From CAZBRS01 sp964494475 (GTDB lineage: Bacteria > Myxococcota_A > UBA9042 > CAZBRS01): a DNA stretch of 64,000 nucleotides. The position numbers were made by a program, and so were the translations under genes. The stretch's first letter is position 1. Each line of letters starts with the position of its first letter. Location of the stretch: contig CAZBRS010000006.1 in NCBI GenBank assembly GCA_964494475.1, positions 55,288 through 119,287 on the forward strand, read 5' to 3'. The notes beneath the pieces were generated by a model. It saw only the letters and a list, made by a program, of their open reading frames with translations. It was not told the origin of the DNA and made no database searches. Below are positions 40,208 through 48,499 of this stretch, one piece after another.

Positions 40208-41955
40208 CGCGGCTCCTCCCCCTGCTCGGGCGCAACCTCCGCCGCGGCAAGCGGAACCTGGTGTTCTCGTCCATCGGCATCCTGGTGGGCACGGGCATGT
40301 TCACGTTCTTCGTGGGCCTCGGCCAGGGCATCCGCGAGAACGTGCTGAACCGCCTGTATCCCGTGAACCAGGTCGAGGTCGAGCCACGCTCGGTCAACTT
40401 CATGGGCATCCAGTCGCGCGCCGCCGACGATCTGGTGATCGACGCCGATCTGCTCGCGCGCATGGCGCACCTGCCCGGCGTGCTGGGCGTCTACCCCAAG
40501 CAGCGCTCCAAATTCCAGGCGCGCCTGTGGGGCGGCGCCGACCTGTTCGGCCAGGTGCTCCACCTCGAGGCCTTCTTCGACGGGCTCTCGGCCTCGCTCG
40601 TGCAATCCGAGCTGAAGGCCAACGAGGGCATCGAGCGCCGACGCGTCCGCGACAAGTACCGCAAGGTGTACCCCTGCGCCTACGACGCCGACTGCCGCGC
40701 CGACGAGGTGTGCGTCGACCGTAGGTGCCACGAGCGGGAATACTGGCGCGCCTTCGACGACCCGGGAGACCACGCCTGGTGCAAGACCGAGGCCGAGTGC
40801 CTGGCCGGCCAGGCCTGCCGCGACCAGGGCTGCGTCGACCCCTGCGACGACGCCCACCCCTGCAGCGACGGGCGGGCCTGCCTCGGCGGGGCCTGCGCGC
40901 GGCCCTGCGAGCACGACGCGGCGTGCGCCCCGGGCGAGGCCTGCGTCGAGGGCGGCTGCCAACGCCTGGCCTGCCGCCTGGCCGACGACGACGACCAGTT
41001 CGCGCCGATCCCCGAAACGCGCGGGCGCCTGGTGCGCGACGGCGATCGCCCCTGCCCCCCCGAGACCTACTGCGCCGCGCGCTCGGTCAAGAGCCGCGAC
41101 GGCTTCTGCGAAGAGCCCGTGCCCGTGCTGCTGAACCCCTTCATCCTCTCCATCTACAACAGCACCGCCGCCGTGGCCCTGGGCGTGCCCCGCATCAACG
41201 GCCTCGACCTCGTGCTGGGGTTGCGCTTCCGCATCCTCTACGGGAACTCGTTCTTCGTGCGCGACGCCGCACCCGAGCAGCAGGTGGTCAAGCAGTGCGT
41301 CGTGTCGGGCTTCTCGACCAAGGCCCTCGAGATGGGCGTGACCATGCCCCAGGGCACGGTGCGCCGCATCAACGCGCGCCTGAAGGGCACCGCGGCCTCC
41401 GGCGAATACAACAGCGTCATCGTCGAGACGCGCGGCAACGAGGACATCCCCGCCGTCGTCGAGCGCCTCCGGCAGCTCGGCTTCGAACCGAACGAGAAGA
41501 GCGAGGCCGCGCAGAAGGCCGGCAACATGCTCTTCATCCTCACCGTCCTCTTCGGGTTCATCAGCGTCGTGGTGCTCGGCATCGCGGCCATCCACATCAC
41601 GCACACCTTCCTCATGATCGTCGTGCAGCGTCGCCGCGAGATCGGCATCCTCAGGTCCGTGGGCGCGACGCGGGGCCACGTCCGGTGGCTCTTCCTGGCC
41701 GAGAGCGCGCTGGTGGGGTTGTTCGGGGCCGTGCTCGGCAACGCGCTGGTCGTGGCCCTGGCCGCGGGGGTCGACGTGCTCGGCCAGCGCTATTTCCAGG
41801 GCCTGCCCTTCCTGCCCGATCGGTTCTTCGCGTTCCCGCCCGAGGTGTTCGGCCTGTCCGTGGCCCTGGGCGTGGTCTTCTCGGTGCTGGGCGCCGTGCT
41901 CCCCGCGAACCGCGCTGCGGGCCTCGATCCGACCACCGCTCTACGTGGCGACTAA
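40204..41955 (+). CDS. FtsX-type ABC permease with a 20-cysteine periplasmic insert
   Basis: A 583-residue MacB/LolC-like permease. One membrane helix near 20-42 is followed by a large periplasmic domain and three C-terminal helices (about 455-580, with QRRREIGILRSVGATRGHVRWLF in between). The periplasmic domain contains an insert (158-302) with 20 cysteines in repeating C-x5-C-x5-C-x4-C groups, for example CRADEVCVDRRC, CLAGQACRDQGC and CAPGEACVEGGC. These are like the Cys-repeat modules of the lipoprotein encoded next. The insert is absent from ordinary MacB-family proteins (family knowledge). It should form disulfide-bonded domains outside the membrane. Role unknown. Confidence 0.85.
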   Translation: MTRLLPLLGRNLRRGKRNLVFSSIGILVGTGMFTFFVGLGQGIRENVLNRLYPVNQVEVEPRSVNFMGIQSRAADDLVIDADLLARMAHLPGVLGVYPKQRSKFQARLWGGADLFGQVLHLEAFFDGLSASLVQSELKANEGIERRRVRDKYRKVYPCAYDADCRADEVCVDRRCHEREYWRAFDDPGDHAWCKTEAECLAGQACRDQGCVDPCDDAHPCSDGRACLGGACARPCEHDAACAPGEACVEGGCQRLACRLADDDDQFAPIPETRGRLVRDGDRPCPPETYCAARSVKSRDGFCEEPVPVLLNPFILSIYNSTAAVALGVPRINGLDLVLGLRFRILYGNSFFVRDAAPEQQVVKQCVVSGFSTKALEMGVTMPQGTVRRINARLKGTAASGEYNSVIVETRGNEDIPAVVERLRQLGFEPNEKSEAAQKAGNMLFILTVLFGFISVVVLGIAAIHITHTFLMIVVQRRREIGILRSVGATRGHVRWLFLAESALVGLFGAVLGNALVVALAAGVDVLGQRYFQGLPFLPDRFFAFPPEVFGLSVALGVVFSVLGAVLPANRAAGLDPTTALRGD

Positions 41956-41978
41956 TCCTCCCGCACGGGCTCCTGCCA

Positions 41979-42007
41979 TTGACACGGCGTGGTTTCGGCT
42001 CGATCCT
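41979..42007 (+). promoter_or_regulatory. Possible promoter for the cysteine-rich lipoprotein
   Basis: A perfect TTGACA (41979-41984), 17-base spacer and a weak GATCCT (42002-42007), 19 bases before GTG 42026. The gene may alternatively be read from the upstream operon. Confidence 0.35.
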
Positions 42008-42025
42008 TGGGGGTGGAGGTTTCCC

Positions 42026-44779
42026 GTGAACGCACCGCACGCGCTCCTTCTCCTGCCTGCGCTGCTGCTCGCCTGCAGCGGCGACCCCGAGGCCGATGTC
42101 GCGATCGCGCCCGACGCAGCGACCGAGGCGGCCGCCGACGTGAGCGCCGATCCGGGCGTCGTCGACACCTCGGCCGACCCCTGCCTGGACGACGCCGACT
42201 GCGTGGGACGCCCGGGCCAGGGCCCGAACCCGTGCCGCACGGCGCGCTGCCTGATCGGCGCAGGCATCTGCGTGTTCGAGGACCTGGCCGAAGGCACGGC
42301 GTGCGATCCTGGCGATCCCTGCGTCGTCGGCGCCACCTGCCGTTCGGGAACGTGCGCGGGCCTCGCGCGGGCGTGCGACGACAGCGACCCGTGCACCGCC
42401 GACAGTTGCGCGGCGTCGGCGGGCGGTTGCCTGCACGCGCCGGCCCCGGGCGAGCCCGCGTGCGACGACGACAACCCGTGCACCACCGCCGATCGCTGCG
42501 TCGACGGCGCCTGCACCGGCGACAACGTGCCCTGCTCCGACGACGACAACCCCTGCACCACCTCGGCGTGCGACCCGGCCTCGGGCGAGTGCCGACTGAG
42601 CCTTCTGCCCGGCGCGGGCTGCGACGACCTCGACCCGTGCACCACCGACGACGTCTGCGGCGACGGCGCCGTGTGCGCGGGGGTCACCGTGACCTGCAAC
42701 GACGGCAACCCCTGCACCCTCGACGCCTGCCAGCCCCTGACGGGGGCTTGCGCGTTCGAGCCCGACGACGGACGCCCCTGCAACGACGGAAACCCCTGCA
42801 CGGCGGGGGATGCCTGCCTGGCGGGTGACTGCCTAGGACAGGGCATCGACTGCGACGACGACAACCCCTGCACCCTCGATGTCTGCAGCGCCGACGACGC
42901 CGGCGGCTGCCACCACGTCCCGGCGAACGGCGTGGCCTGCGACGACGGCGATCCCTGCACGAAGAACGACCACTGCCAGGCCGGCGCCTGCGTGGCCGGC
43001 AGCACCCTCGAGCCCTGCTGCGACACGGCGGCCGACTGCGACGACGGCGATCCCTGCACGTTCGACGAGTGCGTCGATCACGCCTGCTCGGCGACGGCCG
43101 TCACCTGCGTCGTCAGCGACCCCTGCGCGTGGGCGCGCTGCGTCGAGGGCACCTGCCAGGCCGGCGTCCTGCCGCAGGGGGGACACCTCGAACTGCTCCG
43201 GATCGGCTTCGAGGCCGACGACGTGGTGCCGGGCCTCGTCCTCCAGGGCGGAGCGCCCACGACGAACACGGTGCACGGAGGCGCCCGCTCGCTGGCGGTG
43301 GCGCAAGAGGGCGAAGTGCTGCGGCTCGACGCCGTGTACCTTCCGGCCGGGACGTCGGCCCTGCAGGGCTGGGTGCGCTCCGGGGCGTGCACCGGCACGG
43401 GACTGCTGGTGGCGGTCGACGGCCAGCCTCACGTTCTGGGGTGCGGCCCCGCCACGCGCTGGAGCCCCTTCCAGGTGCCCCTCGTGGCCGAGGTCGCGGG
43501 CCTGCACGACGTCGAGATCCTCTGGTGGGGCGGAGCGCCCCTGTGGCTCGACGACGTCTCGATCGATCTGATCGCGCGCGCGGGCTGCGAGCACGGCCTG
43601 GTGGCCGAGCGAATCGAGGCGCCCGCGGGCCTGCGGGGTGCCGACGTGCTGGTCGACTCCGAGCGCCGCCCGGCCCTGGCGGTCGCGCGGGCCGACGCGA
43701 TCGAGGGAGGTGGCGTCCTGCTCGGGCGTCCCGGACCCACCGGGTGGTCGTTCGAGTCCGTCATCCCGAGCGTCACGCTCACGGCAGCCGCCGGCGAGGT
43801 CGTCTTCGAGGCCAACGCCCTCCAGGGTGGCGGCCTCGTGGCGACCTGGAGCATCGGACAAGCGCCCGCGCGGGTTGGATTCTGGCCGGGCGGAGCCCCC
43901 GAGGCGGCGGTGGTCATTCGGGTGGTGACGGGCACCGGCGTGCGCCTCTGGCCCGACCTCGCCACGCTCCGTGACGGACGGGTCCTCCTCGGCGTGACGG
44001 CCTCCGAGGCCTCCGGCCGATTCCGTCCCTACGGTCCGACCTTCAACCCTGACGGAACGGCGAGCGGCCCGATCTGGAAGCCCGCGGTGCAGGACGCGCT
44101 CGCGCCCAACCGCGTGGCGGTGACCGTCCTCGACACGGACCAGCGGGTGCTGGTCTGGACCCGCGACGGGCAACTCCGGGCCGCCATCCTCAACGCCGAC
44201 GACAGCGTGGCCGTGGCCGACTTCGCGGCGCACGTGGGCGCGATCCCGTCGGTGGGCCGGGTGCGCGCGGCCGCCCTCCCGGAGGGACGCTTCGTGGTCG
44301 TCTGGGAGCAGGCCGGGCTCGGCACCGACCTGGCCGGCAGCCTCGTCGACGCCTACGGGACCGTGCTGGTCGACGGCTTCCCCGTGGCGTTCGATGCCGC
44401 CGGCGAGGAGCGCGGTCCCGACGTGCTGGGCCTGCCCGACGGGCGCTTCCTGGTCGCGTGGGAAGACCAACCCCTGGGCGGTAACGCCCGCGTGGTGGCC
44501 CGGGTGTTCGAGGACTACGGCGAAGGCGGCGACGAGACCGTCATCGACCCCGACGGCCCCGAAGTGCGGGCGCCGCGCCTGGCGCTGCTGCCGCCGTTCT
44601 TCGCCGAGGTCGCCTGGCTGTCGGGAGACGATCTGCGCCTCCGGCCCTGGGGCTTCGACTGCGCCGAGGGCTCGGTGCGCTGCCACGGCGGCCAGGAGGA
44701 AGTCTGCGTGGGCTCCGGGTACGCGCGGCTGGGCGGGGCCTGCGAGGGTCCCGCTTGCGCGCCCGGCCCTTGCGACTGA
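42026..44779 (+). CDS. Cysteine-repeat lipoprotein with C-terminal propeller-like region
   Basis: A 917-residue lipoprotein: LLLLPALLLACSG has the lipobox LLAC. The N-terminal 400 residues repeat DDxxPCT/DDGDPCT Cys units about a dozen times (for example DDSDPCTAD, DDDNPCTT, DDGDPCTKND). A strand-rich central region follows, and then several YxFVVxWE/FLVAWED repeats resembling propeller blades (VATWSIG, VVVWEQ, FLVAWEDQ). It ends in a cysteine cluster, CDCAEG to CAPGPCD. GTG 42026, preceded by GGTGGAGG, puts the signal peptide at the start; an earlier GTG (41945) would not. It lies in the same operon direction as the Cys-rich permease. Confidence 0.75.
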   Translation: MNAPHALLLLPALLLACSGDPEADVAIAPDAATEAAADVSADPGVVDTSADPCLDDADCVGRPGQGPNPCRTARCLIGAGICVFEDLAEGTACDPGDPCVVGATCRSGTCAGLARACDDSDPCTADSCAASAGGCLHAPAPGEPACDDDNPCTTADRCVDGACTGDNVPCSDDDNPCTTSACDPASGECRLSLLPGAGCDDLDPCTTDDVCGDGAVCAGVTVTCNDGNPCTLDACQPLTGACAFEPDDGRPCNDGNPCTAGDACLAGDCLGQGIDCDDDNPCTLDVCSADDAGGCHHVPANGVACDDGDPCTKNDHCQAGACVAGSTLEPCCDTAADCDDGDPCTFDECVDHACSATAVTCVVSDPCAWARCVEGTCQAGVLPQGGHLELLRIGFEADDVVPGLVLQGGAPTTNTVHGGARSLAVAQEGEVLRLDAVYLPAGTSALQGWVRSGACTGTGLLVAVDGQPHVLGCGPATRWSPFQVPLVAEVAGLHDVEILWWGGAPLWLDDVSIDLIARAGCEHGLVAERIEAPAGLRGADVLVDSERRPALAVARADAIEGGGVLLGRPGPTGWSFESVIPSVTLTAAAGEVVFEANALQGGGLVATWSIGQAPARVGFWPGGAPEAAVVIRVVTGTGVRLWPDLATLRDGRVLLGVTASEASGRFRPYGPTFNPDGTASGPIWKPAVQDALAPNRVAVTVLDTDQRVLVWTRDGQLRAAILNADDSVAVADFAAHVGAIPSVGRVRAAALPEGRFVVVWEQAGLGTDLAGSLVDAYGTVLVDGFPVAFDAAGEERGPDVLGLPDGRFLVAWEDQPLGGNARVVARVFEDYGEGGDETVIDPDGPEVRAPRLALLPPFFAEVAWLSGDDLRLRPWGFDCAEGSVRCHGGQEEVCVGSGYARLGGACEGPACAPGPCD

Positions 44780-45508
44780 TCAGAGACTTATCTGGAACTC
44801 CTTGATCGTCCCCAGCATCTGCGTGCCGTCGCGCGGGAACTCGACCAGGGCGCGCTCGGGCGCGAACGCCTCGCCGTTGAAGCGCCCGAACTGGATGCGC
44901 ACCACGTAGCGATCGGCCGCCGTGGGAGGGACGCCCCCGTACATCGAGTCGTACTCGACCGTGAGGCGCACCAGGTTGGCGCCAGGCGCCAGGAAGGGCG
45001 ACAGGTCGATCAGCAGGTTCTCGTCGGCCGCCGAGAACGCCCGGACCACCTTGCCGTTGATGGTCACCTCGTAGCGCAGCGGCAACGTGATGGTCTGTTG
45101 CCCCCAGGTGGTGAGGGCGAAGCCGGGCCGCCCGCTCGCCGCCGGCGCAGGAGCGACCGCAGTCGCCGCGTAGCCGGGGGTCGCGACGGGGACCGGGGCC
45201 GCCGGGACGCCGTAGCTCGGGGTGGCGGGCGTAGCGACCGGGGCGGGCGCCGCATAGGCCGGCGCGGCCGGCGCGGCCGACGCGGCCGGCGCGTAGGTGG
45301 GCGCGGCGGCGGGCAGGGGTTCCTGCACGCGGATCTCGTACCCCGGGGCCGTGACCTGCACGTTCCCCTGGGCGTCGAAGGTGACCGTGCATCCCTCGAG
45401 CGAGACGTTGCTGAGGCGATAGATTCGCACGCCGTTCACGAACACGTCGCCGGCCCTGGCGCCCGTCGTCAGGGCCAGGAGCAGGAGCAGCGCGCCCAGG
45501 CTGCGCAT
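44780..45508 (-). CDS. Exported protein with Ala/Pro-rich linker
   Basis: A 242-residue secreted protein. The signal LLLLLALTTGARAG has a typical AxA cleavage site. FVNGVRIYRLSNVSLEGCTVTFDAQGNVQVTA is a repeated-strand N-domain. A 70-residue Ala/Pro/Val linker follows, then a C-terminal beta-sandwich domain with YEVTINGKVVRAFSA and NLLIDLSPFLAPGANLVRLTVEYDSMYGG. That domain resembles the DUF/PEGA-like periplasmic folds. Its stop begins immediately after the stop of the converging lipoprotein gene (44779/44780). Divergent from the HDAC-family gene. Function unknown. Confidence 0.65.
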   Translation of the reverse strand: MRSLGALLLLLALTTGARAGDVFVNGVRIYRLSNVSLEGCTVTFDAQGNVQVTAPGYEIRVQEPLPAAAPTYAPAASAAPAAPAYAAPAPVATPATPSYGVPAAPVPVATPGYAATAVAPAPAASGRPGFALTTWGQQTITLPLRYEVTINGKVVRAFSAADENLLIDLSPFLAPGANLVRLTVEYDSMYGGVPPTAADRYVVRIQFGRFNGEAFAPERALVEFPRDGTQMLGTIKEFQISL

Positions 45509-45522
45509 GACGATTCCCTCCG

Positions 45523-45551
45523 TTGCCGTGGCACACGAACCGCCCTATGAT
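45523..45551 (+). promoter_or_regulatory. Sigma-70-type promoter for the HDAC-family gene
   Basis: TTGCCG (45523-45528), 17-base spacer, TATGAT (45546-45551). Start near 45558, 26 bases before ATG 45584. No Shine-Dalgarno is seen in this leader. Confidence 0.55.
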
Positions 45552-45583
45552 ACGCGCCGTCGGCAACCACCGCAACCGCACCC

Positions 45584-46546
45584 ATGAGCAATCCCTCTCT
45601 CCGCCCTGTCGCCTTCGTGACCCACCCGGTGTTCCTCGAGCACGCGCCCCACGGCTTCCACCCGGAGCATCCGGGGCGCCTCGAGGCCATCCTGGCGCAC
45701 CTCGATCGTTCGCCCCTGAAGGCCCGGCTGCAACCCCTGGAGCCCCCCTTGGCCGAGCTCCTGTGGCTGCACCGCAATCACCTGCCCGCCTACGTGGCCG
45801 AGGTACAGCGCCGGGTCGAGGTCGGCGCGCGCCTGCTCGACCTGGGCGACACCTACGTGAACGAGCGCTCGTGGGAGGCCGCCTCCCGCGCCGCGGGAGC
45901 CGCCGTGGTCGCCGCCGACGCGGTGGTCGCTGGCCGTTTCCGGGCGGCCTTCTGCGCCGTGCGCCCCCCGGGCCATCACGCCGAGGCCGACCGCGCGATG
46001 GGGTTCTGCATCTTCAACAACGCGGCCATCGCGGCGCGGCACCTGCTCGAAGCGCACGGCGTCGACCGGGTGGCCATCGTCGACTTCGACATCCACCACG
46101 GCAACGGAACCCAGCACTCCTTCTACGACAGCGAGCGCGTGCTCTACGTGTCGACGCACCAGCACCCCTTCTTCTTCCCCGGAACGGGCGACGCCGACGA
46201 GATCGGCGAGGGGGCGGGGCGGGGCTTCACGCTCAACGTACCGCTGCCCGGCGGCACGGGCGATCGCGCGCTGCTCGAAGCCTACCGCGGTCCGATCGCC
46301 GATCGCCTGCGGGCCTTCGGTCCCGACGTCCTGGTCTTCTCGGCGGGCTTCGACGCCCACGAGCTGGACCCCATCGGAGGGTTCCGCGTGACCACGCGCA
46401 CCTTCGGCGACCTCACGCGCGCCGTCCTCGAAGCCTGCGCGCCCTCGACGGGAGGACGCACCCTGTCGTTCCTGGAGGGCGGCTACCACCTGCAGGCCCT
46501 GGCCCAAAGCGTCGAGGAGCACGTGACGGCGTTGTCGGAGTCGTGA
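45584..46546 (+). CDS. Histone-deacetylase-family amidohydrolase
   Basis: A 320-residue zinc hydrolase of the class II HDAC/acetoin-utilisation type. RPPGHHAEADRAMGFCIFNNAAIAA contains the catalytic HH pair. VAIVDFDIHHGNGTQ has the zinc-binding Asp and His, FSAGFDAHELDPIGG the second Asp, and FLEGGYHLQAL the C-terminal loop with the transition-state Tyr. Bacterial members remove acetyl or similar groups from small polyamines or proteins. The length fits. It follows its own promoter and stands alone. Confidence 0.92.
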   Translation: MSNPSLRPVAFVTHPVFLEHAPHGFHPEHPGRLEAILAHLDRSPLKARLQPLEPPLAELLWLHRNHLPAYVAEVQRRVEVGARLLDLGDTYVNERSWEAASRAAGAAVVAADAVVAGRFRAAFCAVRPPGHHAEADRAMGFCIFNNAAIAARHLLEAHGVDRVAIVDFDIHHGNGTQHSFYDSERVLYVSTHQHPFFFPGTGDADEIGEGAGRGFTLNVPLPGGTGDRALLEAYRGPIADRLRAFGPDVLVFSAGFDAHELDPIGGFRVTTRTFGDLTRAVLEACAPSTGGRTLSFLEGGYHLQALAQSVEEHVTALSES

Positions 46547-46582
46547 GCGGGGGGGGCGAGGCTGTTCGCCTGCGCGGACGGG

Positions 46583-46792
46583 CTATTCGCCGGCGAACTC
46601 TTCGCGGTTCTTGCGGCCGTAGGAACACCGCCAGCAGACCGAGCGCTTCTTCTCGAACGCGTTCGCGTTCAGGAAATCGGTCAGGCACTGCTCGGTCTGC
46701 AACACCTTGCGACGCGGCTTGCAGAAGAACGTGGGACTCTCGGTCTCCACGAAGTAGTTCGGTTCGTCGAGGATCACGTCGATTTGCTTCAT
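46583..46792 (-). CDS. 69-residue small Cys protein
   Basis: A small gene with a consensus promoter (TTGACA-N17-TAACTT) and GGAGGGAG before the ATG. The product KQIDVILDEPNYFVETESPTFF is followed by CKPRRKVLQTEQCL and VCWRCSYGRKN. Four cysteines could bind a metal ion (C-x12-C, then CWRC), giving a small zinc-ribbon-like fold. The family is not recognised. It lies between the HDAC-family gene (convergent) and the histidine kinase operon, which it follows on the minus strand. ATG 46792 is used because the in-frame ATG at 46810 has no ribosome site. Confidence 0.6.
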   Translation of the reverse strand: MKQIDVILDEPNYFVETESPTFFCKPRRKVLQTEQCLTDFLNANAFEKKRSVCWRCSYGRKNREEFAGE

Positions 46793-46829
46793 GGCGCTCC
46801 CTCCAGGCACTTCCCTTCGCTACGAGTTA

Positions 46830-46858
46830 AAGTTAGAGCAACTTAACTCGGCTGTCAA
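46830..46858 (-). promoter_or_regulatory. Sigma-70 promoter for the small Cys protein
   Basis: A perfect TTGACA (46858-46853), 17-base spacer, TAACTT (46835-46830) in an unusually AT-rich patch. The -35 region overlaps a hairpin downstream of the kinase stop. Confidence 0.65.
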
Positions 46859-46878
46859 TCCCCCTTTTGAGGGCTTGA
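46855..46878 (-). terminator. Hairpin after the histidine kinase gene
   Basis: Minus strand TCAAGCCCTC-AAAA-GGGGGATTGA forms a ten-base stem with one mismatch and one G-U pair. It begins four bases past the kinase stop (46882). It probably ends the kinase operon and partly overlaps the next promoter. Confidence 0.4.
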
Positions 46879-46881
46879 CGG

Positions 46882-47964
46882 TCACGCGCGAGGGGGCTCG
46901 GGGAGCAGAGGAGGCGGCGGCTCCGAGAAGACGAGCACGACCCGGACGCCCTCGGAGGGGCCGGTCTCGAGGCGCACCTCGCCGCCGTGGCGCGCGAGGC
47001 ACGTGCGCGCCACGGTCAGGCCCACGCCGGCCCCGGGGTACTCGTTGGCAGGATTCAGCTTGCGGAAGGGCTCGAACACCGCGTCGCGGAAGCGCGCCTC
47101 GAACCCCATGCTGGTGTCGGACACGACCAGGCTGTGTTGCTGCGGCCCCATCGAGGCGTAGCCCACGTCGATTCGGAGCGCGCGGCTCTTCTCGCGGAAC
47201 TTGAAGGCGTTGTCGAAGATCGCGCCCAGCGCCAGCTCGAGCTTCTCGGCGTCGACGAAGACCTCGGGGAGGCCATCGGCCACACGGAAGTCGCACTCGA
47301 GGCCCACGTAGCGGTCGCGCACGCGCAGGAAGGCGTCGCGAACCACCTCGCCAAGCTGGACGCGGGCCGGGCGCAGGCGCCCGAACGTGGCCAGGCGCAG
47401 GCGGTACACGCCGTCGAGGATGAGCTGGAACCGCGCCGCGCTGGACCGGATGCGCTGGAGCAGCTCGCGCACACCCTCGGGCAGCAGGCTGCCGTAGTCC
47501 TCGAAGAGGATGTCGACGAAGCCCGCCACGGCGTTGGCCGGCGACTTCAGGTCGTGCGTGAGGATGCGCATCGTGGACTCCATGTCGTCCGCGAACGTGC
47601 ACGCCCTGGCCTGCTCGTCGAAGAGCTCGGAGAGGACCAGCCGCAGGTGGCCGAGCAGTTCCATCTGGTCGGCGGTCGGGGCCTGCTCGAAGCGGACGTA
47701 GAGCCCGAGGTCGTCGGAGCGACTCGTGCGAAACGACAGCATCGCCTCGGCCCCCTCGATGCGCATCGCGCCGTCGGGCCCACGACCCCCGACCTGCCAC
47801 GTAGGCAAGGCAGCGCGCGCCGCCGCGCCGTCGTCGGGCAGTCCTTCGATGGGCACCTGCACGTAGTCGTTCCGCCCGTGCACGCGCACGAGGAACGCGG
47901 CCTGCCGCACACCGAGGCGCGCCGAGAGCGAGCGGAAGACCCGGGCAGCGGGGTTCAAGTCCAT
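46882..47964 (-). CDS. Sensor histidine kinase
   Basis: A 360-residue cytosolic kinase. Residues 1-100 form a sensory-like domain of uncertain family. The phosphorylated His is in MRILTHDLKSPANAV (H137), an HDLKSP H-box. RFQLILDGVYRLRLATFGRL follows in the dimerisation helix. The ATPase domain has LALGAIFDNAFKF (N box), VSDTSMGFE (G1), FEPFRKLNPANEYPGAGVGLTVA (F and G2 boxes). No transmembrane segment is seen. The response regulator is not beside it. It is 16 bases behind the 172-residue membrane protein and ends that operon. Confidence 0.9.
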   Translation of the reverse strand: MDLNPAARVFRSLSARLGVRQAAFLVRVHGRNDYVQVPIEGLPDDGAAARAALPTWQVGGRGPDGAMRIEGAEAMLSFRTSRSDDLGLYVRFEQAPTADQMELLGHLRLVLSELFDEQARACTFADDMESTMRILTHDLKSPANAVAGFVDILFEDYGSLLPEGVRELLQRIRSSAARFQLILDGVYRLRLATFGRLRPARVQLGEVVRDAFLRVRDRYVGLECDFRVADGLPEVFVDAEKLELALGAIFDNAFKFREKSRALRIDVGYASMGPQQHSLVVSDTSMGFEARFRDAVFEPFRKLNPANEYPGAGVGLTVARTCLARHGGEVRLETGPSEGVRVVLVFSEPPPPLLPEPPRA

Positions 47965-47980
47965 CAGGGCCTCCGTGGCG

Positions 47981-48499
47981 TCAATGCGATCGGAAGATGT
48001 GCCAGGTGAGGAGCCCGTTGGCGGCCACGACCACCTGCGAATAAATCAGGAGCACCACGAGGCCGGCGCGATCGAGGGGCCGCCCCTCGTAGTGCAGCGG
48101 TTGGCCGTCGACGGGAGGCTCGTCGGCCGGATCGGGGACGTACGCGCGGTCGAGGAAGGGCTGGCACCCCGCCATGACCACGCCCACCGTCGCACCAAAG
48201 CCCGTGAACCCGGCCAGCCACATGTCGAACCCGTCGACGAACGCCAGCGTGAGCTGAAGCGCGAGCGCAGCCGCCGCGAAGGCGTAGGAGCCGAACGCGC
48301 CCCGGGCCCAGCCGCCGAGCGCGTGCAGTCGCGCGAACAACACGCCGCCGACGACGATCAGGTAGAGGCCGAGCGCGAGCACGACGGACTGCCTCAGGAG
48401 CTCGGCCCCCCCGGCCACCGCGAGCAGGCCCCCCACGGCGGCCACGCTCCAGCGGACGTCGCGGGAACCGGGGGCTGGTGTCGTCCGCGGGTCGTTCAC
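47981..48499 (-). CDS. Four-helix membrane protein
   Basis: A 172-residue integral membrane protein of about four helices: WSVAAVGGLLAVAGGAELL, LALGLYLIVVGGVLFA, FAAAALALQLTLAFV and LVVLLIYSQVVVAA. No recognisable enzyme motif. The GTG at 48499 overlaps the TGA of the upstream fusion gene by four bases. Its position between a membrane fusion protein and a histidine kinase suggests a membrane-associated role in that operon (inference). Confidence 0.6.
   Translation of the reverse strand: MNDPRTTPAPGSRDVRWSVAAVGGLLAVAGGAELLRQSVVLALGLYLIVVGGVLFARLHALGGWARGAFGSYAFAAAALALQLTLAFVDGFDMWLAGFTGFGATVGVVMAGCQPFLDRAYVPDPADEPPVDGQPLHYEGRPLDRAGLVVLLIYSQVVVAANGLLTWHIFRSH

Noticed and set aside
41945..42025. 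GTG 41945 as start of the large Cys-repeat lipoprotein
   Set aside because: It would overlap the permease stop and put 27 residues before the signal peptide; GTG 42026 has a proper ribosome site and direct lipoprotein signal.
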